From Planctomycetaceae bacterium (GTDB taxonomy: Bacteria > Planctomycetota > Planctomycetia > Pirellulales > Thermoguttaceae): DNA of 44,616 nt. Of the stretch, positions 18,027 to 25,542 are shown piece after piece. The stretch spans positions 1-44,616 of the forward strand of contig JAAYAY010000168.1 of NCBI GenBank assembly GCA_012719125.1, written 5' to 3'. A program made the position numbers and the translations under genes. Each line of letters starts with the position of its first letter. Within the stretch, counting starts at the first letter, position 1. The notes under the pieces were generated by a model, which saw only the letters and a list, made by a program, of their open reading frames with translations, was not told the origin of the DNA and ran no database searches.

Positions 18027-18263
18027 ATGTCTGTCTTCTGCCGGATCGACGACAAGTACGTACCGCTCTACCGCATCCTCTGGGTCTCGGCCGTGCCGCA
18101 TTTCTGCGGTTCGGAAGACTGCCAGCGAGAAGGCCAGTACGAGGTGCGATTGGAACAAGATGAGACAATCTGGGCGACCGCCGACGAGCAGGCGGCTGCC
18201 CTCCGAACCATCGAAAGCTGGCATGGCGAAGAGCAAGATGATCCGTTGGACGAGGGAGACTGA
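18027..18263 (+). CDS. Small conserved-looking protein, unknown function
   Basis: A 78-residue acidic protein with two Cys (VPHFCGSEDCQREGQYEV), which could bind a metal but do not form a complete zinc site alone. There is no signal peptide or membrane segment. GGAGA lies 10 nt before the ATG. It ends 2 nt before the next gene and follows proC by 53 nt, so the three are probably co-transcribed. I do not recognise a family. Confidence 0.65.
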   Translation: MSVFCRIDDKYVPLYRILWVSAVPHFCGSEDCQREGQYEVRLEQDETIWATADEQAAALRTIESWHGEEQDDPLDEGD

Positions 18264-18265
18264 CG

Positions 18266-18748
18266 ATGTCGATGTTTGAGAACAGCCAGTACCAGTGGCG
18301 CGAGACTTACTTCGTGCTCTTCCCCGCCCAGCGGCGTCCCAAGCTCAAAGAAGTGCAGAAGGCGATCAGCAAGCTCCACCAGCACCTGACGCTCACCAAC
18401 TTGTCGGCCGACGAGAAAGGCCTGCTCGAATCGCTCACGATCCTCGCGCCGGACGACTTCGCCGCTCTCGACATCTCCTATCTTGCCGGCGAGGAGGTTC
18501 GCGAACAGGTGGCCGAACTGGCCAAAGAGGTCGAACCAAGCTGCTGCTGCCAGGACGAGAAGGAGCGGCTGGAAGAACTGCGCAAATGCGACGCCCGGCT
18601 CGACATTTTCCATTTCGAACAGATGGCCGACCTCGACTCCGAGGAAGACGGAATGTTCGACCCCAGCGCCCTGCTGGTCGTCCTCGACACGCTCGCCGAA
18701 TTGACTGACGGGATCTCGGTCGACCCCCAAGGCGGGGCGATGCTGTAG
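18266..18748 (+). CDS. Unknown cytosolic protein with a CCC motif
   Basis: This 160-residue acidic, mostly helical protein starts with YQWRETYFVLFPAQRRPKLKEVQKAIS. It carries a Cys triplet (SCCCQDEKERL, around residue 92) and a later Cys, and it ends VDPQGGAML. The pattern suggests an internal helical repeat or dimer, but no family is recognised. It is tightly linked (2 nt) to the 78-residue gene upstream, and the two probably work together. A metal or redox role for the Cys cluster is only a guess. Confidence 0.7.
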   Translation: MSMFENSQYQWRETYFVLFPAQRRPKLKEVQKAISKLHQHLTLTNLSADEKGLLESLTILAPDDFAALDISYLAGEEVREQVAELAKEVEPSCCCQDEKERLEELRKCDARLDIFHFEQMADLDSEEDGMFDPSALLVVLDTLAELTDGISVDPQGGAML

Positions 18749-18939
18749 CCGCCGTTTCCGAAGAGCCCGGTTCGCGTCTGCGACCCCAGCCACCCGATGG
18801 ACTCCTTGTCGGGCATTGGTCCCAGAAGGGCATGCTATCTACGGGCCCTGCCCGAGAAAAGGCAGAACGGTAACGTTCTGGCGGGAAGGGACGATTCGGA
18901 TACCATGTTTTCATCCTCGCATGCCTGGGGAGGGATGAG

Positions 18940-19776
18940 ATGCTGCGCTCACTGCCTGCTGCTCTCTTGAGCGTTCTGGCTGCCCTGGCGTGTGGTCCAC
19001 TCACTGCCGTCGCTCAGCAGGCCGCCGGGGAGGAAGAGCTTCCGCTCGATCGTCTGCGACCGCACTGGGAATTAGGGGATCGGTGGACTGTAGAAACCGT
19101 GAGTCGGCCGCTTCATGTCCGGTCCGACGCGACTCGGACCGCTCGCTCTTCACCCCTTCCCTGGCAGTTCGAGGTTCCGACGCTCGAGAAAGCTGCTTCC
19201 GAGGACTGCTTTCGTGTCGAAGTGACTTGCCAGGCGGAAGACCGTTCAATTCCCAAGACCGTCTTCTGGCTCGATTGCGATTCATTCGCCCTGCGCCGGA
19301 TTACGACGCACTTGCCCGTCCCGGGCGGCTTCCAGGAAATGACCATGAGCTACGACTCGGTTTCCGGCCAGCCCTCCCCGATCCTTGGCCCTCTCTCGGC
19401 CCTGCCGATCGACACGCCCGTGCTCTACGCCGGCGCGAAGGGACTGCAGACGTTCATTTACACGTCGCACTTCGGGTCGGGTGAGCGCAAGGAACTGGGC
19501 GACGTCGGTTTTGCCCAGCAGATCGAGCAGCAGGTCTCCGACGTGCCGCAAGACGAGGTCCGCAAGCTGTTCGGAGAGCATTTCGCGAAATCGCTTGTCG
19601 ACGACCCGTTTACCAAGAGCCTGACGTTGCGGCCGGTTACCGAGGTCCGGTTGAAGTCACAAGGCCGGCTGGTGCGCCAACTCTGGCAGACAGAACGTCC
19701 CTGGCCAATCTACTGCGACAACGGCTATACGGTCTCGCGACTGGTTGGCGTCGAGCATCGGGAGGATCGGCCATGA
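18940..19776 (+). CDS. Secreted protein of unknown function
   Basis: The 278-residue product has a signal peptide (LPAALLSVLAALACGPLTAVAQ) and a strong GGGGAGGG Shine-Dalgarno sequence. The mature part begins with LRPHWELGDRWTVET, a pattern typical of secreted beta-rich proteins, and contains FWLDCDSFALRRITTHLPVPGG, reminiscent of outer-membrane lipoprotein-sorting-like sheets. No catalytic motif is seen. Its stop overlaps the next gene start as ATGA, so it is translationally coupled to the transglutaminase-like protein and may be its partner or carrier. Confidence 0.75.
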   Translation: MLRSLPAALLSVLAALACGPLTAVAQQAAGEEELPLDRLRPHWELGDRWTVETVSRPLHVRSDATRTARSSPLPWQFEVPTLEKAASEDCFRVEVTCQAEDRSIPKTVFWLDCDSFALRRITTHLPVPGGFQEMTMSYDSVSGQPSPILGPLSALPIDTPVLYAGAKGLQTFIYTSHFGSGERKELGDVGFAQQIEQQVSDVPQDEVRKLFGEHFAKSLVDDPFTKSLTLRPVTEVRLKSQGRLVRQLWQTERPWPIYCDNGYTVSRLVGVEHREDRP

Positions 19777-21311
19777 GACGCGACATGCTGAGTCTGATCG
19801 TCGTGCTCATCTCAGCCCTGCCGGCCCGCGCGGTCGTCGAGGAGGGCGTGGCGAAACACATCCCCTGGTCCGGCTATTGGTGGCCGGTGGCCAAAGGCGA
19901 ACTACTTGGCCCTCTGGAGAAATACGATACCGTCGTCGGCAAGCGAGCCCAGTGGTGGGAACTGGCGAACAAGCCACCCGGTCCTCAGGTTCCGTCCTGG
20001 CACGGCTACTGTCACGGCTGGTCGGCGGCCGCCATTCTGGAACGAGAACCGGTCGTGCATCAAGTCTCCGGCGGCGCCTCGGGGCGGACGCCGATCGCGC
20101 TGACGGTCGGCGACCAGAAGGGCTGGCTCTCCGCCAGTCATGCCTTTGACGTGGCCAACTACTACGGCGACCGCTACGGCGACGGCGAGGGGAGCGAGGA
20201 CATCCAGGACATGGCCCCCGACATGCTCTGGCAGCTCATGAAATTGTTCATCAGGCAGCATGGCGTGGCCCTGGTCATGGATCTCGACGCCGGCGAACAA
20301 GTCTGGAACTACCCCGTATTCGCCTACCGGGTCGAGTACTACCCGAGCCCCACGGCGGGCGGCTGGTATGAAGCCTACCTGCAACTGTGCGCTGCCGACG
20401 ATTCGGTGCCGCCCGATTTCGTCGGCACTGTGCCCCATTTGCAGAACTACACCTTTGTCTTTCAAATGCGCGACGGCACCGTCGTCATGGGCAGCGGGCG
20501 CTGGACCGGTTACAGCATGGTGAGCCACCCCGATTTCGCCTGGTATCCCTACGTGGCCATGCCCGAGAATCCCGAACTCGAATACAAGACCGTCAAGCGT
20601 CTGGTGGGTACCGGCAACGCTACCGGTGCGGCGACGAACGTCGGGCCGGATGCCTGGCTGGGAAACGGGCGGGACTCGGCGGCCACGGGAGACAATAGCG
20701 ACGTTCCGCTGCCGCTGGGGCCGCTGCAACTGGTGGCAGCCATTGCCGACAAGACCTCCGATTTCGGGCTCGACGCCCACCTGGCCGAGTTCGGCCGCGT
20801 GCAGTACCAGGTTGCCGAACCCTATGCGATTGCCGGTTCCTCCGAGGAAGACGGGTATCTCTACGTCTTGCACGTATCGCCGGAAGGTGAACTGACCCTG
20901 CTCCATCCGACGCCCGGCGCCGAGAACCGCATTGCGGCAGGCGCGACGTTCCAGGTGCCCGGTCCACCCGCCGGGCACTGCCTGACCACGGCGCCCTTTG
21001 GCAACCATCGCATCAAGGTGCTCGTGACCAAACGTCCCCTGTCGCTGACCGGCCTCGATCGCACCGCTCCGCGCCCCGTGATCGGCATGCCCAAGTCGAA
21101 AACAAACGGAAAACCCGGCGACACGCCCCCCTGGCAGGGATACGGCTTCCGCTTCTTCCCCACGCAACACAAGCAGATCAAAGCCCTGCTGACCGACTAC
21201 GTCTACAACAAGAGCCTGGAAGAAGAACCGCTCAGCCAGATCGACACCCGCCAAGTGCTGGGCAAGTTTGCCCAAGATGAGATCACCTATTATGTCGGGC
21301 CCGCAGATTAG
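19773..21311 (+). CDS. Secreted transglutaminase-elicitor-like protein with DUF4384-like tail
   Basis: The 512-residue product has a short signal peptide (MLSLIVVLISALPARA). Residues about 24-260 resemble the transglutaminase elicitor family known from oomycetes and scattered bacteria. The marks are W-x-GYWWP, a candidate catalytic Cys80 in YCHGWSAAAI, a downstream AFDVANYYGDRYG and EQVWNYPVFAYRVEYY. The C-terminal part (DGYLYVLHVSPEGELTLLHP, then AENRIAAGATFQVP) resembles DUF4384, which is also at the front of the caspase gene 101 nt downstream. It may crosslink or cleave proteins outside the cytoplasm. Family assignment is from motif memory, so moderately sure. The start overlaps the preceding stop by 4 nt. 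Confidence 0.7.
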   Translation: MRRDMLSLIVVLISALPARAVVEEGVAKHIPWSGYWWPVAKGELLGPLEKYDTVVGKRAQWWELANKPPGPQVPSWHGYCHGWSAAAILEREPVVHQVSGGASGRTPIALTVGDQKGWLSASHAFDVANYYGDRYGDGEGSEDIQDMAPDMLWQLMKLFIRQHGVALVMDLDAGEQVWNYPVFAYRVEYYPSPTAGGWYEAYLQLCAADDSVPPDFVGTVPHLQNYTFVFQMRDGTVVMGSGRWTGYSMVSHPDFAWYPYVAMPENPELEYKTVKRLVGTGNATGAATNVGPDAWLGNGRDSAATGDNSDVPLPLGPLQLVAAIADKTSDFGLDAHLAEFGRVQYQVAEPYAIAGSSEEDGYLYVLHVSPEGELTLLHPTPGAENRIAAGATFQVPGPPAGHCLTTAPFGNHRIKVLVTKRPLSLTGLDRTAPRPVIGMPKSKTNGKPGDTPPWQGYGFRFFPTQHKQIKALLTDYVYNKSLEEEPLSQIDTRQVLGKFAQDEITYYVGPAD

Positions 21312-21316
21312 TTGTC

Positions 21317-21391
21317 GGGGTTCAGGGTTCGGGGTTCAGGCAGAGAACGCAGTGGATTGAAGGACAAGGGAATGGACGACAAGGGAATGCG
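21317..21391. repeat. Short direct repeats between transglutaminase-like and caspase genes
   Basis: GGGTTCAG-type units recur three times at 21317-21340 (GGGTTCAGGGTTCGGGGTTCAG). The 12-mer GACAAGGGAATG is present twice at about 21362-21389. The stretch is non-coding. Confidence 0.6.
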
Positions 21392-21412
21392 GGCCAGTCT
21401 GGGAGAAGAGCA

Positions 21413-22861
21413 ATGAAACGCGAAATTGATGTTATCACAGGTTGTTTCCTGCTAGCCGCTCTCACCTTCATTGGCGACCGCGTGCCGGCGGCGGAATCGG
21501 AGGGTGACCCCCGAGCCATTGTCGTCGAGGAGGTTCGCAACGATCGCCCGTCGTTCATGGTTCGCGTCGACGTGGACAAGCCGGATCGGGTCTATCGGGG
21601 CGGTGAAGAAATGATGGTCAACGTCGTTTCGGCCAAGGACGGATATCTTTATCTACTCTACTGCGACGCGGGAGGCATGGTGACGTGCTTGTTCCCCAAC
21701 GCCTTCGGCGAAAACAACCGGATCGAGGCGATGAGGCCGGTCGTTCTCCCCCAACCGCCGAGCCCCGACAAATCAAGCTTCCGCCTAAGGATCGGGGCCC
21801 CCTATGGGCAAGAGGTGCTCAAAGCGATCGTCTCCCTCGAGCCGATGGACACGGGCGCCTTGGGGCGGCTCATCCTGGCGGAAGGAGCCCGTGCCAGGCT
21901 GTCGGGAGTTCGTGCCGTCTACGTCGAAGAAGCCAAGGACCCGGGCGAGTGGGCCGAACATCACGTGAAGATCGTCACCCAGTCGCCGGAAGGCGGAGAC
22001 GATGCGACGGATTCGGACAGCGGGACTGCGTCGCGACTCCAGCGGGAGGCCGGCGGCGGCCCAGCGCGACGAGTTGGTGTGTTCATCGGTATCAGCGATT
22101 ATACCGACGAGCGAATTCGCGACCTGCGAGTTTGTCACCGCGATGCTTCCGAAGTGGCCAAGACCCTGCGCGAGTACGGCCAGATCGGCCAGGGCTGGGT
22201 CCTGGTCAACGAGCAGGCCACACGCCGGAACATCGAACAGACGATCCGCAGCCGCGTGGCCGAAGCGACCCGGCCGGGCGACAGCGTCATCATCTACTGG
22301 TCGGGCCACGGTTCGCGCTGCGCCGACGACGGGGGGGATGAAAAGGACGGCTTCGACGAGTACCTCGTGCCCCACGACGGCAATCTCGACAGCCTCGCAA
22401 CCATTCGCAAGACGATGATTCTGGACGATACCTTCGGGCGCTGGATTCAGGAACTCGACGGGCGGCGGGTCGTGATCGTGTTGGACACCTGCCACAGCGG
22501 CGGCCAGTCTTCCGGGCAGAAGTCGATCGGCGCCGCACCCGACCCGTCCGTCCCCGTCGAGTTCGACTTCCTCGACGGCGAACTGGCCCGCGTCAAGGAC
22601 ATCGGCCAGCGCGACACGGCCCTGCTGGCGTCGTCCACATCGAGCCAAGTCTCCTTCGAACGCAAAGAGGCCGACCTGAGCACCATGACCTACTTCCTCG
22701 TCCAGGAGCTGCGATCCAGCCAAGGCCCGGTCACCGTCACCGAAGCCTTTGAGCAACTGAAGACATCGGTGGTCGACTACGTCACCAAGAACTTCCCCGG
22801 CACGACCCAGACCCCGATCCTGGTTGACAATCTCAGCGGGCCGTTTTTGCTAAGGCCGTGA
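21413..22861 (+). CDS. Secreted DUF4384-caspase (peptidase C14) protein
   Basis: This 482-residue protein has a signal peptide (VITGCFLLAALTFIGDRVPAA). Next comes a DUF4384-like domain (YRGGEEMMVNVVSAKDGYLYLLYCDAGG, split across residues 62-90). From about residue 222 there is a caspase/metacaspase p20-like domain: VGVFIGISDYTD, IYWSGHGSR with catalytic His299, and VLDTCHSGG with catalytic Cys360. Both dyad residues are present, so it should be an active Cys protease; bacterial metacaspases usually cut after basic residues. Export suggests action in the periplasm or outside. It is next to a second DUF4384-like protein upstream, which hints at a shared complex. Confidence 0.9.
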   Translation: MKREIDVITGCFLLAALTFIGDRVPAAESEGDPRAIVVEEVRNDRPSFMVRVDVDKPDRVYRGGEEMMVNVVSAKDGYLYLLYCDAGGMVTCLFPNAFGENNRIEAMRPVVLPQPPSPDKSSFRLRIGAPYGQEVLKAIVSLEPMDTGALGRLILAEGARARLSGVRAVYVEEAKDPGEWAEHHVKIVTQSPEGGDDATDSDSGTASRLQREAGGGPARRVGVFIGISDYTDERIRDLRVCHRDASEVAKTLREYGQIGQGWVLVNEQATRRNIEQTIRSRVAEATRPGDSVIIYWSGHGSRCADDGGDEKDGFDEYLVPHDGNLDSLATIRKTMILDDTFGRWIQELDGRRVVIVLDTCHSGGQSSGQKSIGAAPDPSVPVEFDFLDGELARVKDIGQRDTALLASSTSSQVSFERKEADLSTMTYFLVQELRSSQGPVTVTEAFEQLKTSVVDYVTKNFPGTTQTPILVDNLSGPFLLRP

Positions 22862-22874
22862 GATGTCCGAAGCC

Positions 22875-22964
22875 CTACGCCGTAGGCGTTATACCTCCAG
22901 AGCCCAGAGTCGCGCAGCGCACTCTGGGTAGACGACTCCAGAACGACTGAACACCAACGGTGTT
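22875..22964. repeat. Cluster of three palindromes (REP-like element)
   Basis: Three consecutive hairpins follow the caspase stop: CTACG-C-CGTAG (22875-22885), CCCAGAGT/ACTCTGGG with a 10-nt loop (22903-22928) and AACACC-AAC-GGTGTT (22950-22964). The arrangement looks like a mobile intergenic repeat of the kind frequent in planctomycete genomes, and it may also stop transcription. Confidence 0.7.
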
Positions 22965-22994
22965 CCACAAATTCCACTGAAGAGGGAATAACGT

Positions 22995-23159
22995 ATGGCT
23001 GAGCCCCAGTGCCCCCAAGAAACGCCGCCGAGCCCCACAAGCAAGCAGATTCTCCTCAGTCAAGCTGGCGCGTTTGAGGATGACCAGGAGGATCTCGCAG
23101 AGTTGCGGGCAGCGATCTACAAAGAACGCGGCCGTTCCGAAGCCGAACAGGCGGATTGA
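22995..23159 (+). CDS. Small acidic protein, possibly antitoxin-like
   Basis: A 54-residue ORF begins with an ATG that has AGAGGGAA 4-10 nt upstream and ends at TGA. The C-terminal half (AGAFEDDQEDLAELRAAIYK) resembles the flexible tails of VapB-type antitoxins, but no PIN-toxin gene follows: the next frame is only 11 codons long. It is convergent with the RT operon. It may be an orphan antitoxin, a relic, or an independent small protein. Confidence that it is translated is moderate. Confidence 0.5.
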   Translation: MAEPQCPQETPPSPTSKQILLSQAGAFEDDQEDLAELRAAIYKERGRSEAEQAD

Positions 23160-23263
23160 AGATGCAATTGATCGAGTTGCGTATTGTGTTACACTTTTGA
23201 CTCTTGTAGCCATCCCCAACAGTAGCGGGTCGGGTAACGGAGTCTTCGGGCGTCTTCCCGATA

Positions 23264-23602
23264 TCATCTGCTATCGCTCTCGAAATCTTCCACGTCGTCG
23301 GTATCATCTTTGCCGACATAGTACGGGCCGCCAGCAAACACTCCTCGTTTCGGTGTACAGACGAGATAACACGGGCCGAAAGTGTCGAAGATCGCATACA
23401 CCTGCTCTTGGGCATCCTCGGGATGACCTTTACCTACTTCTGCAACCCAGGACCTCGCATTGTGACGACACCAAATCCTGAAAACACGGCGATGCGTAGC
23501 CTGCCATTCTTTCGCGTTGTCTCTGCTGACGCCCTTCCGCAGTTCCTCCCAAACTTGATCAGCCTTGGTATCGTCCTTGAGGTTCGGAACGAAGAACCGC
23601 AT
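23264..23602 (-). CDS. Unknown 112-aa protein of the RT operon
   Basis: The last gene of the minus-strand RT operon starts 13 nt after the RT stop, with AAAGG about 8 nt before its ATG. The product is soluble and starts MRFFVPNLKDDTKADQVWEE. It has two aromatic/basic strands (RVFRIWCRHNARSWVAEVGKG), a compact hydrophobic segment with two Cys (FGPCYLVCTPKRGVF) and an acidic tail (GKDDTDDVEDFE). No enzyme motif is recognised. Position suggests an accessory protein of the RT system: effector, inhibitor or cDNA-binding partner. Base use is visibly less GC-biased than in flanking genes, in keeping with acquisition by transfer. Confidence 0.75.
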   Translation of the reverse strand: MRFFVPNLKDDTKADQVWEELRKGVSRDNAKEWQATHRRVFRIWCRHNARSWVAEVGKGHPEDAQEQVYAIFDTFGPCYLVCTPKRGVFAGGPYYVGKDDTDDVEDFESDSR

Positions 23603-23615
23603 TGTCCATACCTTT

Positions 23616-24614
23616 CTAAACAGTTCCTGGCGACGCTAGTATCCGCTTAGAGAGTACTTTCTTGAGACAAACGAGGCCTCGGCACTCCGCTACTTCTTTC
23701 ACCTTGTTCCACGGAACCGCGCGAAATTTGCGCACCAGCGCTCGCTGTCGACCCGGATTTACCCAACTAACGAATTGAATACGCCCCCAGATTTGCCCCT
23801 CAGTATAGTAAGGACCATCGAACTGCTCGTCGACTGCCAATCGGTGCGCGTCTTCGATCTGCCGCTCCAACTCGGTCACATACTGTCGGCGGACATCCGG
23901 GTGCCCACGATTGACGCGAATCTTGGTGATTGTAGTGCCTTCCTCTAGTCGCCCAAAACGGTGCTTGTCGGGGTTGACGGCGAAGCCATGCTCTTCCAGG
24001 ATTCCCTGCACAAGATTAGCAAACCCACTCTTCGCCAAGTCATAGCCACCTGAAATGGTGAGGTCATCCACGTAACGTGTGTAGACGAGCTTGGCTTTCC
24101 AGCACGCTAGGCCAATCCGCCTGTCGATCTGGTGCATCGTTTGATCAGCGAGGATCGGGCTTGTAATTAGGCCTAACGCAAGATGGTGATCGTAGGTACA
24201 GAGCTTGGTACAGACGCGAGCGACATCCGGTGAGCATTCCAGTGTTTTCGCAAAAAGCCGATAGACCCGATTGTGGCTAACACTTGGATAGAAGTCGGCA
24301 ATGTCGGTCGTGAAGGCAAACGTCGATCTCAGGTGCGGTTCAATATTGGATTTGATATGGCGCTGGCGAGTACTGCCGTGGCTGAATTGCGACACGGGCA
24401 ACACTGGAAGGAGGATACTCCGAAGCATCCGCGACTGCAGCTGACGCAGTTGGCCTCGGACATTGAGAACATTGCGAGGTTTCGTCGGCTTCGCGGGATC
24501 AAGAAGGACGAGTTCTTCACACCAGAGTTCAGGAGCCTCGGCGATCTTCTCCAAGACTCGCGTCGGGAATTTCAGGCGTCGTGCAAGGTGCTTTACTTGT
24601 CGGATGCGGAGCAT
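23616..24614 (-). CDS. Divergent retron-type reverse transcriptase
   Basis: The 332-residue protein carries the palm of a bacterial reverse transcriptase. FTTDIADFYPSVSHNRV (residues 101-117) gives the first catalytic Asp (104). LGLITSPILADQ (147-158) stands where most RTs have Q-G-x-x-T-S-P. YTRYVDDLTISGG (178-190) holds the catalytic YVDD at 181-184, in place of the usual YADD. NIEPH (90-94) sits where retron RTs have N-A-x-x-H. TKIRVNRGHPDVRRQY (230-245) matches the thumb segment that includes the retron VTG motif, here altered. The length equals that of retron RTs, with no maturase or endonuclease domain, so a group II intron is unlikely. It overlaps the HTH gene by 22 nt. Confidence 0.92.
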   Translation of the reverse strand: MLRIRQVKHLARRLKFPTRVLEKIAEAPELWCEELVLLDPAKPTKPRNVLNVRGQLRQLQSRMLRSILLPVLPVSQFSHGSTRQRHIKSNIEPHLRSTFAFTTDIADFYPSVSHNRVYRLFAKTLECSPDVARVCTKLCTYDHHLALGLITSPILADQTMHQIDRRIGLACWKAKLVYTRYVDDLTISGGYDLAKSGFANLVQGILEEHGFAVNPDKHRFGRLEEGTTITKIRVNRGHPDVRRQYVTELERQIEDAHRLAVDEQFDGPYYTEGQIWGRIQFVSWVNPGRQRALVRKFRAVPWNKVKEVAECRGLVCLKKVLSKRILASPGTV

Positions 24615-24931
24615 GAGGAACGGACATCCCTGCGATTTCGAGCGGCAGTCACATCAATCTGCTCCTGCCAAGCCCTCGCCAAATCGCCCATCAGTTTGCG
24701 CAGTGGTTCGGGCAGCTTGTCGGCGTCGCCATGCAGGCACCAAGCCAACACGTACAAGTCCACATTCCACAGTTCTCGGAAACGTTCCAAGAGAGCAGGT
24801 GACGGGACCGCCTTGTTCTTTTCGACGTTGCACAAGTGAACACACGAGATACCCAGCGCTTCGGCAGCGGCGCGCTGGGTCAACCCCAACGTCTCACGGA
24901 GATGTCGTGCTGTCGTTCCTAAACGTATCAT
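24593..24931 (-). CDS. XRE-family HTH protein of the RT operon
   Basis: This 112-residue protein has an N-terminal Cro/XRE helix-turn-helix: RHLRETLGLTQRAAAEALG followed by ISCVHLCNVEKNKAVPSPA, about residues 9-46. The remainder is helical and basic (LARAWQEQIDVTAARNRRD). A TTG start at 24991 would add 20 unconserved-looking residues and overlap the preceding ORF; I prefer the ATG at 24931, although its Shine-Dalgarno sequence is weak. Its 3' end overlaps the RT start by 22 nt, so the two are translationally coupled. It may autoregulate the promoter at 25543-25571 or be the DNA-binding partner of the RT product. Confidence 0.85.
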   Translation of the reverse strand: MIRLGTTARHLRETLGLTQRAAAEALGISCVHLCNVEKNKAVPSPALLERFRELWNVDLYVLAWCLHGDADKLPEPLRKLMGDLARAWQEQIDVTAARNRRDVRSSCSASDK

Positions 24932-24968
24932 AATTGGCTTCTGCCAGTTGCTCTTGGTTTTGGGAAGC

Positions 24969-25217
24969 TCATAACTCGGTGAAGCCGGCAATCATCAGTG
25001 CCGCCCGAGCCGTCAGCGACATCGCGCGGTCAATGTCCGGCGGGTTACGGTAAAGACATTCCGTGATTTCAGTCTCCAACGCGTCCAGAACTTCCCATGT
25101 GGTCGCTCCTGAATCACCACAGGTGCGAAGCTCGTTCCAGAACTCACTGAGTTGCAGGTAACGAGCATCCATGCGCTGCGGATCGTCAGGTGACAACTCG
25201 GCAAACAAAACGTGCAT
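24969..25217 (-). CDS. First ORF of the RT operon, unknown function
   Basis: An 82-residue acidic, helical protein (YLQLSEFWNELRTCGDSG, then TWEVLDALETEITECLYRN and AMSLTARAALMIAGF). No family is recognised. The ATG at 25217 has GGGAG 9 nt upstream, and that GGGAG lies inside the right arm (a2) of the inverted repeat bounding the putative ncRNA. It is separated from the HTH start by 37 nt. It could be a toxin, an antitoxin-like protein or an RT cofactor. Confidence 0.65.
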   Translation of the reverse strand: MHVLFAELSPDDPQRMDARYLQLSEFWNELRTCGDSGATTWEVLDALETEITECLYRNPPDIDRAMSLTARAALMIAGFTEL

Positions 25218-25223
25218 GATAGT

Positions 25224-25536
25224 TTTCTCCCACTATCTGCGGCCAGGGATTTCCAGCGCCACCCAGACATTGGACGGCCGCCAATCCCAACCACTACCAC
25301 GCAACACACGACGTATGAGGCAGAGCACCGACACGTTCGTCAGTTCCCGACTCACGTCGAGCGGACAGCCTCCACGACAGGAGAGCCGACCGCACACGCC
25401 GCGAGGCAGACCACACCGACCCGACGCCGACCTGCCGGAGGGACGATGGCGGGCATTTGTGGCGGCATCCGAAGATGCCGTTTCACGCCCCGAAGGGCAG
25501 CGCAATTCTGCGCGCGTGGGAGAAACCGAATTGTCA
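25224..25536 (-). ncRNA. Putative retron-like msr-msd non-coding RNA
   Basis: The RNA would start near 25536, just below a strong promoter, and run to the first ORF. A perfect 10-bp inverted repeat bounds it: TTTCTCCCAC (minus strand, 25525-25516) and GTGGGAGAAA (25233-25224). This is the geometry of retron a1/a2, 302 nt end to end. Just after a1 come two compact hairpins with UUCG loops: GCCC-TTCG-GGGC (25498-25487) and CGGCATC-TTCG-GATGCCG (25480-25463), like msr stem-loops. The following 200 nt, the expected msd, are G/T-rich on this strand, and 25440-25381 has only one A. I see no long perfect msd hairpin; a 7-bp pair with one bulge between about 25437 and 25242 could close it. The frames through it look non-coding. 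Confidence 0.72.
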
Positions 25537-25542
25537 GATGTC

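Noticed and set aside
22777-23267. Minus-strand frames over the palindrome cluster
   Set aside because: They are generated by the REP-like repeat and overlap the caspase C-terminus; no start context or family.
23074-23481. Plus-strand frame opposite the 112-aa gene
   Set aside because: It crosses the 54-aa ORF and the 112-aa gene and has shadow-like composition.
23616-24614. RT as a group II intron maturase or DGR reverse transcriptase
   Set aside because: No maturase or HNH domain, no intron-like RNA ends, no template/variable repeat pair seen, and the size and upstream RNA fit a retron better.
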